NCBI GenBank assembly: GCA_003220685.1
Contig: QHTE01000009.1
Location: 1-53,954, forward strand
Length of the DNA: 53,954 nucleotides
From: Candidatus Rokuibacteriota bacterium
Lineage (GTDB): Bacteria > Methylomirabilota > Methylomirabilia > Rokubacteriales > CSP1-6
Direction: 5' to 3'
Below the pieces are notes generated by a model. The model had not been told where the DNA came from. It was given only the letters and a program-made list of their open reading frames with translations, and searched no databases. Position 1 is the first letter of the stretch. Every line of letters begins with the position of its first letter. Below are positions 42,548 to 49,937 of this stretch, one piece after another. Position numbers and translations under genes: made by a program.

Positions 42548-44872
42548 ATGGGCGAATACGGCATCGGACAGGGCATCAAGCGGGTCGAGGACGTCCGGCT
42601 CTTGCGGGGCCGCGGCCGCTATCTCGACGACGTCAACGTTCCGGGCCAGACGCACGCCGTTATCCTGCGCTCGGTGCACGCGCACGCGCGCATCCGCGGG
42701 ATCGATTTCGCGGCGGCGCTGCGGGCGCCGGGCGTCCTGGCCGTGTTCACTGGGGCCGATGTCGCGGGGCTCGGCACGATGAGCATGACCCTCAAGCGCA
42801 AGCGCCCGGACGGCGGTCCGATGTTCGCGCGGCCGCACAAGGGCCTCAGCCGCGAGCGCGCGCGGTACGTGGGCGACCCGATCGCGATGGTCGTGGCGGA
42901 GACGCGCGCCCAGGCCGAGGACGCGGCCGACCTCGTCCAGATCGACTACGAGCCCTTGCCCTCGGTGACGGCGACGGCGGACGCCACGCAGCCCGGGGCG
43001 GCGCCGGTCTGGGACGAGTGCCCCGACAACATCAGCAACATCTTCGAGTCGGGCGACCGCGCCGCGACCGAGGCTGCGTTCGCGAAGGCCCATCGCGTGG
43101 TCCGCCGCCGCTACGTCATCACCCGCGTGCACGCCCAGTTCATGGAGCCGCGCGGCTCGCTCGGCGTCTACGACCCGCACGAGGACCGCTACACGCTCTA
43201 CGCCGACGTCCAGTACCCGCATCGTGTCCGCAACGCGCTGGCCAGCAACATCTTCAAGGTTCCCGAGCACAAGATCCGCGTCGTCGCGGGCGACGTCGGC
43301 GGCGCCTTCGGCACCAAGGGCTGGCAGTACCCCGAGCACAAGCTGGTGTTGTGGGCGGCGCGCAAGCTGGGCCGGCCGGTGCGGTGGCAGTGCGAGCGGC
43401 GCGAGGCGATCCTGGCCGACGAGCACGCGCGGGATAACGTGAGCGAGGCGGAGATCGCGCTGGACGCGGACGGCCGCTTCCTCGCCCTGCGCGTTCACAC
43501 GCTCGCGAACGTCGGCGCGTACGTCTCCTCGGACCGGAACCTCCTGGCCACATTCAGCAACGTCGTCACCCTGGTTGGCGTCTACAAGTTCCAGGCCGCG
43601 TACGTGCACGTGACGAGCGTCATGACCAACACGAACTCGACCGCGCCGTACCGGGGCGCGGGCCGGCCGGAGGCGACCTACGTCCTCGAGCGGTTGATCG
43701 ACGATACCGCGCGCGAGCTTGGCCTGGATCCGATCGAGCTCAGGCGGAAGAACCTGATCCCCAGCTCCGCCATGCCGTACAAGAACCCGCTCGGCGCCAC
43801 CTACGATTCAGGTGATTTCTCGACGAGCATGGAGAAGGCGCTGAAGCTCGGCGACGTCGCCGGCTTTGCGCAGCGGCGCGACGAGTCGCGCCGGCGCGGC
43901 CGGCTGCGCGGCCTGGCGGTCGTCAACCCGATCGAGCAGGCGGCCGGCCCGCAGCCCGAGTTCGCCGAGATCCGGTTCGCGCCCAGCGGCAGCGCGACCG
44001 TCCTGATGGGCTCGAAGAACCAGGGCCAGGGCCACGAGACGACCTTCAAGCAGATCCTCAACGAGCGGCTCGGCCTCGATCCGAACGACGTGCTCTACGT
44101 GGACGGCGACACGGACCGGGTTGCCTTCGGCATGGGCACGATGGGCTCGCGGTCGACCGTCATCGGCGGCACCGCGCTGTGGCAGGCCGCCGACAAGGTC
44201 ATCACCAAGGGCAAGAAGATCGCGGCACGGCTGCTGGAAGCCGCCGAGGCGGACGTCACGTTCGCCGACGGCAAGTTCGGCGTCGTCGGCACGGATCGCG
44301 CCGTCGGGCTGAAGGAGGTCGCGCGCGCCGCCTTCCAGCCCAATCAGCTACCGCCTGGCGTCGAGCCCGGCCTGTACGAGACCGGGACGTTCTCGCCGAA
44401 GCAGGCCACGTGGCCGAACGGCTGTCACGTGTGCGAGGTGGAAGTCGAACCCGACTCCGGCGCGGTGGCGATCGTGAGCTACGTGATCGTCGACGACGTC
44501 GGGACCGTCATCAACCCGGTGACCCTGAAGGGCCAGATCCACGGCGGCGTCGCACAAGGCGTGGGCCAGGCGCTCATGGAGCAGGTCGTCTACGACCGCG
44601 AGTCGGGCCAGCTCCTCACCGCGTCGTTCATGGACTACGCGATTCCGCGCGGCGATGCCTTTCCGGACATGCACATCGAGAGCAACCCGGTGCCGACGAA
44701 GCTGAACCCGCTGGGCGCCAAGGGCGCGGGCGAGGCGGGAACCGTGGGCGCCCTGCCCGCCGTGATGAACGCGGTCATCGACGCGCTCGCCTCGGTCGGC
44801 GTCCGCCAGCTCGACATGCCGGCTTCGCCCGAGCGCGTGTGGCTGGCCATCCAGGACGCCAAGAAGAACTGA
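42548..44872 (+). CDS. Molybdenum hydroxylase large subunit (CoxL/xanthine dehydrogenase family)
   Basis: 774 residues. N-terminal part starts GIKRVEDVRLLRGRGRYLDD, the usual opening of aldehyde oxidase/xanthine dehydrogenase molybdopterin subunits. The active-site loop is TAPYRGAGRPEATYVLERL, a form II-like PYRGAGR and not the CODH form I motif with cysteine; the catalytic Glu lies in KGAGEAGTVG near the end. FGGDVGGAFG-type moco contact appears as VAGDVGGAFGTKG. Substrates range over purines, nicotinate and aldehydes. The FeS and FAD subunit genes that normally accompany it are not seen. The gap to the binding protein is 19 bp. Confidence 0.92.
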   Translation: MGEYGIGQGIKRVEDVRLLRGRGRYLDDVNVPGQTHAVILRSVHAHARIRGIDFAAALRAPGVLAVFTGADVAGLGTMSMTLKRKRPDGGPMFARPHKGLSRERARYVGDPIAMVVAETRAQAEDAADLVQIDYEPLPSVTATADATQPGAAPVWDECPDNISNIFESGDRAATEAAFAKAHRVVRRRYVITRVHAQFMEPRGSLGVYDPHEDRYTLYADVQYPHRVRNALASNIFKVPEHKIRVVAGDVGGAFGTKGWQYPEHKLVLWAARKLGRPVRWQCERREAILADEHARDNVSEAEIALDADGRFLALRVHTLANVGAYVSSDRNLLATFSNVVTLVGVYKFQAAYVHVTSVMTNTNSTAPYRGAGRPEATYVLERLIDDTARELGLDPIELRRKNLIPSSAMPYKNPLGATYDSGDFSTSMEKALKLGDVAGFAQRRDESRRRGRLRGLAVVNPIEQAAGPQPEFAEIRFAPSGSATVLMGSKNQGQGHETTFKQILNERLGLDPNDVLYVDGDTDRVAFGMGTMGSRSTVIGGTALWQAADKVITKGKKIAARLLEAAEADVTFADGKFGVVGTDRAVGLKEVARAAFQPNQLPPGVEPGLYETGTFSPKQATWPNGCHVCEVEVEPDSGAVAIVSYVIVDDVGTVINPVTLKGQIHGGVAQGVGQALMEQVVYDRESGQLLTASFMDYAIPRGDAFPDMHIESNPVPTKLNPLGAKGAGEAGTVGALPAVMNAVIDALASVGVRQLDMPASPERVWLAIQDAKKN

Positions 44873-44892
44873 CGACGAGCCGGAGGAGCGAC

Positions 44893-45480
44893 GTGACCCT
44901 GGACGAGAAGTCCCTCGACCTCATCTTCCTCAAGGCCCGAACGCAGAACGGCTGGCTGCCGACGCCGGTCACCGACGGCCAGCTTCGGGCGATCTATCGG
45001 ATCATGCGGTCGGGGCCGACGAGCGCCAATTCGTGCCCGGCGCGGATCCTCTTCGTGCGCACACCGGACGCGAAGGCGCGGCTGCTCCCGGCGCTCAGCC
45101 CCGGCAACGTCGACAAGACCAAGGCGGCGCCCGTCACGGCCATCATCGGCTACGACACGCGCTTCTACGAGCTCCTGCCCAAGCTCTTCCCTCACCGGCC
45201 CGAGATGAAGAACCCCTACGAAGCGAACGCCCAACTGGCCGAGACGGTCGCGTTCCGCAACGGCACGTTGCAGGGCGCCTACTTCATGATCGCGGCGCGC
45301 GCGGTGGGGCTCGACGTCGGCGGGATGTCGGGGTTCGACAACGCGAAGGTCGACGCCGAGTTCTTCCCCGACGGCCGGGTCAAGTCGAACTTCCTGTGCA
45401 ACGTGGGTCACGGCGATCCGTCGAAGGTGATGGCGAAGCTGCCGCGTCTTGAGTTCGAGGAGGCGTGCACGGTTCTCTGA
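44893..45480 (+). CDS. RutE-like nitroreductase (malonic semialdehyde reductase-like)
   Basis: 195 residues, nearly identical in length to E. coli RutE (196). Shared marks include ARTQNGWLPTPVTD, GPTSANSCPARILFVRT, NVDKTKAAPVTAIIGYD, GLDVGGMSGFDNAKVDAEFF and the C-terminal RLEFEEACTVL. RutE reduces malonic semialdehyde in pyrimidine degradation with FMN; other rut genes are not visible, so the substrate here is uncertain. The GTG at 44893 has GGAGGAG upstream and follows the hydroxylase stop by 20 bp. Confidence 0.88.
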   Translation: MTLDEKSLDLIFLKARTQNGWLPTPVTDGQLRAIYRIMRSGPTSANSCPARILFVRTPDAKARLLPALSPGNVDKTKAAPVTAIIGYDTRFYELLPKLFPHRPEMKNPYEANAQLAETVAFRNGTLQGAYFMIAARAVGLDVGGMSGFDNAKVDAEFFPDGRVKSNFLCNVGHGDPSKVMAKLPRLEFEEACTVL

Positions 45481-45580
45481 ACGTGAGAGGGGCGCGGCCG
45501 CGAGACGCGCCCTGACGCTCTTCCCTCCGCGCCTGCGTTCTCTTGAGGCTCCGACGCAGGAGGTAAACCGGATCTGGCAC

Positions 45581-45886
45581 GTGACGACTTCTGACGGCCC
45601 ATGGCTTCCCGACCAGTGGATCCTCCTCGAAGGAGCAGACGGAGGTTGTTCGTTCCCGACAGAGGCGATCGGCTTCGACGGCATCTGGGAGGAGCTGACA
45701 CAGCGGTTCGTCGGTTTCGACTACGGGCCGCTGATCCGCGGCGGCACGGATGACGCCAGACATCTCTGTTGGGAGAGGACGAGGGCGACATCATCTACGG
45801 GCAGGACAACCGGTCAGCGATCTCCTCGGAGACCTCTCGCGTCTTGTACGTCGCGTACGCGCCTGCCGGCGTCGGGACGGAGGTAG
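45581..45886 (+). CDS. Hypothetical protein, possibly frameshifted
   Basis: Residues up to DDARHLCWER look protein-like (DGPWLPDQWILLEGADGG, EELTQRFVGFDYGPLI), with Trp/aromatic spacing resembling small conserved proteins of unknown function. After that the frame becomes Arg/Ser/Thr-rich nonsense until 45886, while the next frame from 45769 looks coding. The GTG at 45581 is only one possible start; AGGAGG lies 18 nt upstream. A -1 frameshift joining both is possible. Confidence 0.4.
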   Translation: MTTSDGPWLPDQWILLEGADGGCSFPTEAIGFDGIWEELTQRFVGFDYGPLIRGGTDDARHLCWERTRATSSTGRTTGQRSPRRPLASCTSRTRLPASGRR

Positions 45887-45975
45887 TCGCCGCCCAGCTG
45901 CGGAAGATCGAAGAGAACGTTCGGCTCTTCGCTCCAACGGTCGTGGTGGAGCAACATCGCGTGCTCTCGGCTTGA
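45769..45975 (+). CDS. Hypothetical protein (68 aa), possibly the C-terminus of the preceding frame
   Basis: From TTG 45769 the frame reads GEDEGDIIYGQDNRSA, then VLYVAYAPAGVGTEVVAAQL and EENVRLFAPTVVVEQ, which has coding character. It overlaps the preceding ORF by 118 nt in another frame on the same strand. Either an independent small gene or the C-terminal half of one protein broken by a -1 frameshift. Confidence 0.4.
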   Translation: MGEDEGDIIYGQDNRSAISSETSRVLYVAYAPAGVGTEVVAAQLRKIEENVRLFAPTVVVEQHRVLSA

Positions 45976-45982
45976 TCGGCCG

Positions 45983-46723
45983 CTACACCCCGATGTCTTC
46001 CTGCCAGGTCAGCACCCGCGCCTGAAGCGCGCGAAGCCCGCGCGTGAGCACCAGGCCGAGGGCGCCGACGAGCGCGAAGGCCGCGTACATCTCCGGCGTG
46101 CTCAGCATCTGCCAGTGACGAAAGACGAGGTGGCCCAGGCCCGACTTCGCAGCGATGAACTCGACGGCGACGAGCGTGACCAGCGCGAGACCGAGGCCGA
46201 GCCGGAGACCGGTGAAGATCGAGGGAAGCGCGGCCGGGAGGATCACCTTCCAGAAGAGACGCGCCCCGCGGGCGCCGTAGTTGCGACCGACCTCGAGGAG
46301 ACGCGGGTCCATCGTCTGCACGCCGCCGAGCGTGCTGATGACGATCTGAAAGAACGCCGAGCTGGCACCCGTCAGCACGAAGGCGGGCTCGCCAACGCCC
46401 AGGATGATCAAGAGAAACGGGAGCAGGGTGATCTTCGGGACCGGGAAGATGAACGCCACGTAAGGCTCGACGAGGTCACGTACCGGCCGCGCGATACCCA
46501 TGAGCAGCCCGAGCGGGACCGCCGGCACGGCGGCGAGCGCGAAGGCGAACGCCAGACGCGCCAGCGTGACGAGCAAGCCCCCGGCGAGATCGCCGGCGAC
46601 CAGGCGATCCCCCACGGTCCAGGCGACGGTCGTGGGCGCCGGAAAATATCGCGGCGACACGATCGCGAGCCGCGAGCAGATCTCCCACAGCACGAGCGCC
46701 GCGACCGGTACCGCCACGCTCAT
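45983..46723 (-). CDS. SsuC/TauC-like ABC transporter permease
   Basis: 246 residues, about six membrane helices. The EAA-type cytoplasmic loop is VGRNYGARGARLFWKVILPA followed by ALPSIFTGLRLGLG, typical of nitrate/sulfonate/taurine family permeases. The ATG directly follows the stop of the other permease (TAGATG). It forms a transporter with the ATPase upstream. Confidence 0.88.
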   Translation of the reverse strand: MSVAVPVAALVLWEICSRLAIVSPRYFPAPTTVAWTVGDRLVAGDLAGGLLVTLARLAFAFALAAVPAVPLGLLMGIARPVRDLVEPYVAFIFPVPKITLLPFLLIILGVGEPAFVLTGASSAFFQIVISTLGGVQTMDPRLLEVGRNYGARGARLFWKVILPAALPSIFTGLRLGLGLALVTLVAVEFIAAKSGLGHLVFRHWQMLSTPEMYAAFALVGALGLVLTRGLRALQARVLTWQEDIGV

Positions 46724-47503
46724 CTAGCGATCGCCCACGTCCGGCACCCACGGCAAGAGCCGGGCGCGCAGCGCCACCAGCCCGTAGGACAGGAGCGCGC
46801 CGAGCAGCGCGATCACGAAGAACGTCGCGTACATGTCTTCGACCTTGAGCACCTGCCAGGACAGCCACAGGAGCGCGCCGAGCCCGCGGCTCGTGGACAC
46901 GATCTCGACGGCCACGACGACGATCAGCGCGAAACCCAGGCCGAGCCGGAGCCCGGTGAAGATGAACGGCAGCGCACCGGGCAGGAGCACCGCGGCGAAG
47001 AGCCGCCAGCCCCTCGCCCCGTAGTGCTGGGCCGCTTCGACGACGAGCCGGTCGATCTGTGTCACGCCGTGGGTCGTGGTGAACGCGATCAAGAAGAACG
47101 ACGTCACGGCGGTCGTCACGACCAGCGCGATCTCACCGGGAGGCACCAGGAAGCTCACGAGCGGCAGGAAGAGGACGCTCGGGATCGGGTAGATCACCGC
47201 GAACACGGGATCGAGCCCCTCGCGCAGCCGGCGCCAGAGCCCCATCGCGAGTCCGATCGCCACGCCCAGGACCGCGGCGAGGGAGAAGGACCAGGCGATG
47301 CGAACGAGCGTCGTGGCGACGTGGCCCCACAAGGTCCCGTCGGCCGCGAGATCGCGCAGATGCCAGGCGATCGTCGAGGGCCGGGGGAAGAAGACGGCGC
47401 GCAGGATCCCGGTGGCGCTCGCCCACTCCCACAGGACGAGCAGCGCGATCGGCGAGCCGATCGTGAGCCAGCGGTCGGCGAGCCAGCGGCCGGGCGCTTT
47501 CAT
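46724..47503 (-). CDS. SsuC/TauC-like ABC transporter permease (second)
   Basis: 259 residues, about six helices, same family as its neighbour (AAQHYGARGWRLFAAVLLPG, then ALPFIFTGLRLGLGF). Two different permeases with one ATPase suggest a heteromeric membrane domain. The ATG at 47503 overlaps the ATPase stop (ATGA). Confidence 0.88.
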   Translation of the reverse strand: MKAPGRWLADRWLTIGSPIALLVLWEWASATGILRAVFFPRPSTIAWHLRDLAADGTLWGHVATTLVRIAWSFSLAAVLGVAIGLAMGLWRRLREGLDPVFAVIYPIPSVLFLPLVSFLVPPGEIALVVTTAVTSFFLIAFTTTHGVTQIDRLVVEAAQHYGARGWRLFAAVLLPGALPFIFTGLRLGLGFALIVVVAVEIVSTSRGLGALLWLSWQVLKVEDMYATFFVIALLGALLSYGLVALRARLLPWVPDVGDR

Positions 47504-48315
47504 CCGCCGGCCGGCTCGGAATCGGCGCCGCGGTCGGCCGCGATCGCGCGCAGGACTTCCTCGCGCAGTCGCGACCAGATCGTCTCGAGCAGCGCGCCGT
47601 ACGCCGGCGAGCCCCTCACCTCGAGCCCCCGCGGCCGGCCGAGATCGACGGAGTAGATCTGGCACACGCGCCCGGGCCGCGCGGTCAGCAGCACCACGCG
47701 GTCGCCGAGCAGCAGCGCTTCCTCGAGCGAGTGGGTCACGTACACGACGGTCTTGCCGAGCGTGGCCCAGATGCGCAGCAGCTCCTCCTGCATGATCGTC
47801 CGGGTCTGCGCGTCGAGCGCCGCGAGCGGCTCGTCCATCAGGAGCACTTCCGGGTCGTTCGCGAGCGCGCGCGCGATGCCGACCCGTTGCTTCATGCCGC
47901 CGGAGAGCTGGTGAGGATAGTGCCGGGCGAATCGCGCCAGCCCGACCATGGCCAGCATCTCGCGGGCGCGCGCTTCCCGCTCGGCGCGCGCGACGCCGCG
48001 ATTCTCGAGGCCGAAGGTAACGTTGTCGCGGACCGTACGCCACGGCAGGAGCGCGTGCTCCTGGAACACCATCGCGGTGAGCGGTGTCCCCGGCCGGTCG
48101 GCCTCGATGCGCACCTCGCCCGCGCTCTGACGATGGAGGCCGGCCAGAACGCGCAGCAGAGTCGACTTGCCGCTCCCGCTGGGCCCGACGATGCACAGGA
48201 ATTCGCCGGCGTCGACCTGGAGCGAGATCCGATCGAGCGCCACGACCGAGCGCCCGTGGCTCTCGAAGGTGACGCTGAGCTCGTTGACGAGTACCTTGGG
48301 TGCGCGCGTGGGCAG
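47500..48315 (-). CDS. SsuB/TauB-like ABC transporter ATPase, probable CTG start
   Basis: 271 residues. Walker A GPSGSGKST (44-52), Q-loop Gln85 (VFQEHALLPWRTV), signature LSGGMKQRVGIARAL, Walker B VLLMDEPLAALDAQ and the H-loop in VVYVTHSLEEALLLGD. It powers import with the two permeases. The protein should begin near APKVLVNELSVTFES, but no ATG, GTG or TTG exists there; CTG at 48315 has AAGGA seven bases upstream. The frame stays open far upstream with arginine-rich sequence that overlaps the divergent reductase gene. Confidence 0.88.
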   Translation of the reverse strand: MPTRAPKVLVNELSVTFESHGRSVVALDRISLQVDAGEFLCIVGPSGSGKSTLLRVLAGLHRQSAGEVRIEADRPGTPLTAMVFQEHALLPWRTVRDNVTFGLENRGVARAEREARAREMLAMVGLARFARHYPHQLSGGMKQRVGIARALANDPEVLLMDEPLAALDAQTRTIMQEELLRIWATLGKTVVYVTHSLEEALLLGDRVVLLTARPGRVCQIYSVDLGRPRGLEVRGSPAYGALLETIWSRLREEVLRAIAADRGADSEPAGG

Positions 48316-48347
48316 GATTATATCCTTACCGACGGGAGGCTCACGCT

Positions 48348-48911
48348 GTGGACAGACCGATCCGCGTCCTCGCGGTGGTGGCTTCGCAGGCCGGCGGCAA
48401 TACCGATCGCCTCGTCGGCCAGGTGCTGAAGGCGGCGAGCGAGGCGCACGCGGCAGTCTCGCCCGCCACGGTTCACCTCGGCGCGGGGCCACTCGATCCG
48501 GCTCGCGTCGAGAGCTACATGCAGAGCGTGGCCGCCGCCGACGCGGTCGTGCTCGGCACGCCGATGTTCCGGGCGACGTATGCGGCCGTGCTGAAGGAAT
48601 TTCTCGAGCGGGTCCCGCGGGGCGGGCCACCCGAGCGGTTCGACGGCCCCCTGCGCGCGAAGGCCGTCGGCATCGTGGCGACCGGCGGCTCGCATCACCA
48701 CTTCCTCGGCGCCGATCCGCTGATCGACCTGCTGGTGCGGTACTTCGGCGCCTACGTCGTGCCGCCGGTGCTCTACGGCGTGATCCGCTCCGGCGGCGAC
48801 CCGGACCCCGCTCTCCTGGATGACGCCGCCCGCTTCGGGCGCGCGCTCGCCGCGCTGGCCCAGGCGATCAGGAGTGACGACCGTCTCGGCGACGCGCGAG
48901 CGCAGATCTGA
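48348..48911 (+). CDS. NADPH-dependent FMN reductase (SsuE-like)
   Basis: 187 residues of the flavodoxin-like reductase family: SQAGGNTDRLVGQVL, LGTPMFRATYAAVLKEFLER, and GSHHHFLGADPLIDLL. SsuE-type enzymes give FMNH2 to desulfonating or other monooxygenases. The GTG at 48348 has GGGAGG upstream. It is divergent from the SsuBC-like transporter, as in sulfonate loci, which supports a shared substrate, but no SsuD monooxygenase is present. Confidence 0.85.
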   Translation: MDRPIRVLAVVASQAGGNTDRLVGQVLKAASEAHAAVSPATVHLGAGPLDPARVESYMQSVAAADAVVLGTPMFRATYAAVLKEFLERVPRGGPPERFDGPLRAKAVGIVATGGSHHHFLGADPLIDLLVRYFGAYVVPPVLYGVIRSGGDPDPALLDDAARFGRALAALAQAIRSDDRLGDARAQI

Positions 48912-48979
48912 GTCGAGCGAGCGGCGGCGGAACCGGCCGAGCAGCGGTTGCGCTCCCGGCCGGCCGTCGCGATTCGCCC

Positions 48980-49489
48980 CTACTTCAGATTGTCGATTCC
49001 AGCGCGCCCGATCTGGGCGTCCTGAGCCGATGTGACGCCCGAGACGCCAACCGCGCCGATCAGCTTGCCATCGACGACGATCGGGATCCCGCCTTCGAGG
49101 GGACTCGCACCCGGTAGCCTGAGGATGCGGAGATTGTTGCCGCCCTGAGCGAGCGCATCGTCGAACGCCTTCGTGGGCCGGCGAAACGCCACGGCCGAGT
49201 AGGCCTTCTCCTTTGCGACCTCGATGCTGCCGAACTGGGCGCCGTCCATCCGCTGGAGCATCACGAGGTTGCCGCCGGAATCCAGGACGACCATGACGAC
49301 GTTCCAGTTGTTCTTCTTCGCCTCGGCTTCCGCTCCCGCCATGACCTTTTTCGCCTGCTCGAGCGTGATCGGTGTTCCGTAGGGCGGCGGAGGCGGCGGG
49401 GCTGCGGCTGGCTGCTGCGCGCTCGCCACCGATGCGCCCAGGATCAGCGCGGTGCCGACGACCAGGGACACGAGCCGTTCCGTTCTCAT
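48980..49489 (-). CDS. GlcG/HbpS-like heme-binding family protein, secreted
   Basis: 169 residues. Signal peptide (LVSLVVGTALILGASVASA), a proline-rich linker, then the GlcG/DUF336 domain (VMVVLDSGGNLVMLQRMDGA, KAYSAVAFRRPT, GGIPIVVDGKLIGAVGVSG). Family members bind heme or cobalamin-related ligands; the role is often unknown. ATG 49489 has AGGAGGAGACC directly upstream, so the in-frame extension to 49636 is rejected. Confidence 0.88.
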   Translation of the reverse strand: MRTERLVSLVVGTALILGASVASAQQPAAAPPPPPPYGTPITLEQAKKVMAGAEAEAKKNNWNVVMVVLDSGGNLVMLQRMDGAQFGSIEVAKEKAYSAVAFRRPTKAFDDALAQGGNNLRILRLPGASPLEGGIPIVVDGKLIGAVGVSGVTSAQDAQIGRAGIDNLK

Positions 49490-49660
49490 GGTCTCCTCCT
49501 CGTGGGTTGAACGCCGAGATCGCCGCCGTCCGTACGGCGACGTCGCGAGATGCTGGGCCAATAACCGCTCGACGACGCCGAGGGCTCCCGTCCATATACA
49601 GCGCCCTCGGGGGCTCGTCAAGGCGCTTGCCTTCATCGGCGATGTGGTCTAAAAACGCGA

Positions 49661-49891
49661 GTGTTGAACATCGAGATCCGGCGCTGCGCGCTCTGAATGG
49701 ATCTGAGGCGCGAGGCGGTACGCCTCCGCAGCGAGCTCGAATCGACGCTCCGGGTGGCCGCGAAAATCAGGTGGGGCGGCCTCGGAGAGCTGACCGTGCT
49801 CGTCGATGGCCGCCCGGTCTTCTCGCGGCGTCAGGCCGGCCGCTCGCCGGAGCCCGGCGAGATCGCCCGGCTCGTCCGGTCTCTCGGTTAG
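49661..49891 (+). CDS. SelW/Rdx-family selenoprotein with in-frame UGA (CxxU)
   Basis: Reading from GTG 49661 (or TTG 49664) gives LNIEIRRCAL, then TGA at 49694-49696, then DLRREAVRLRSELESTL without a frame change. The TGA sits exactly at the second redox position of the Rdx motif: Cys9-Ala-Leu-Sec12. The rest (GGLGELTVLVDGRPVFSRRQ, then GRSPEPGEIARL) is the SelW/SelT/Rdx C-terminus. Without the segment before the TGA the redox cysteine would be lost. A hairpin fitting bacterial SECIS rules follows (49710-49729). Full length 76 residues. A standard gene call begins at ATG 49697, right after the TGA. TTGCCT and TAAAAA (17-bp spacing) lie just upstream, again with almost no leader. Confidence 0.85.
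49705..49729 (+). promoter_or_regulatory. Candidate bacterial SECIS element
   Basis: Downstream of the TGA, six pairs GAGGCG (49712-49717) with CGCCTC (49721-49726) enclose a 3-nt loop GTA, extended by C49711-G49728 and G49710-C49729 with C49727 bulged. The loop starts 21 nt after the TGA, within the 16-37 nt window, and its first base is G, as the bSECIS consensus demands. An alternative pairing uses GAGGCG at 49705-49710. Confidence 0.65.
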
Positions 49892-49937
49892 TCGGCAGAG
49901 CCTTCCCCGAACGCGACGAAACACACGGAGGCGTCGA

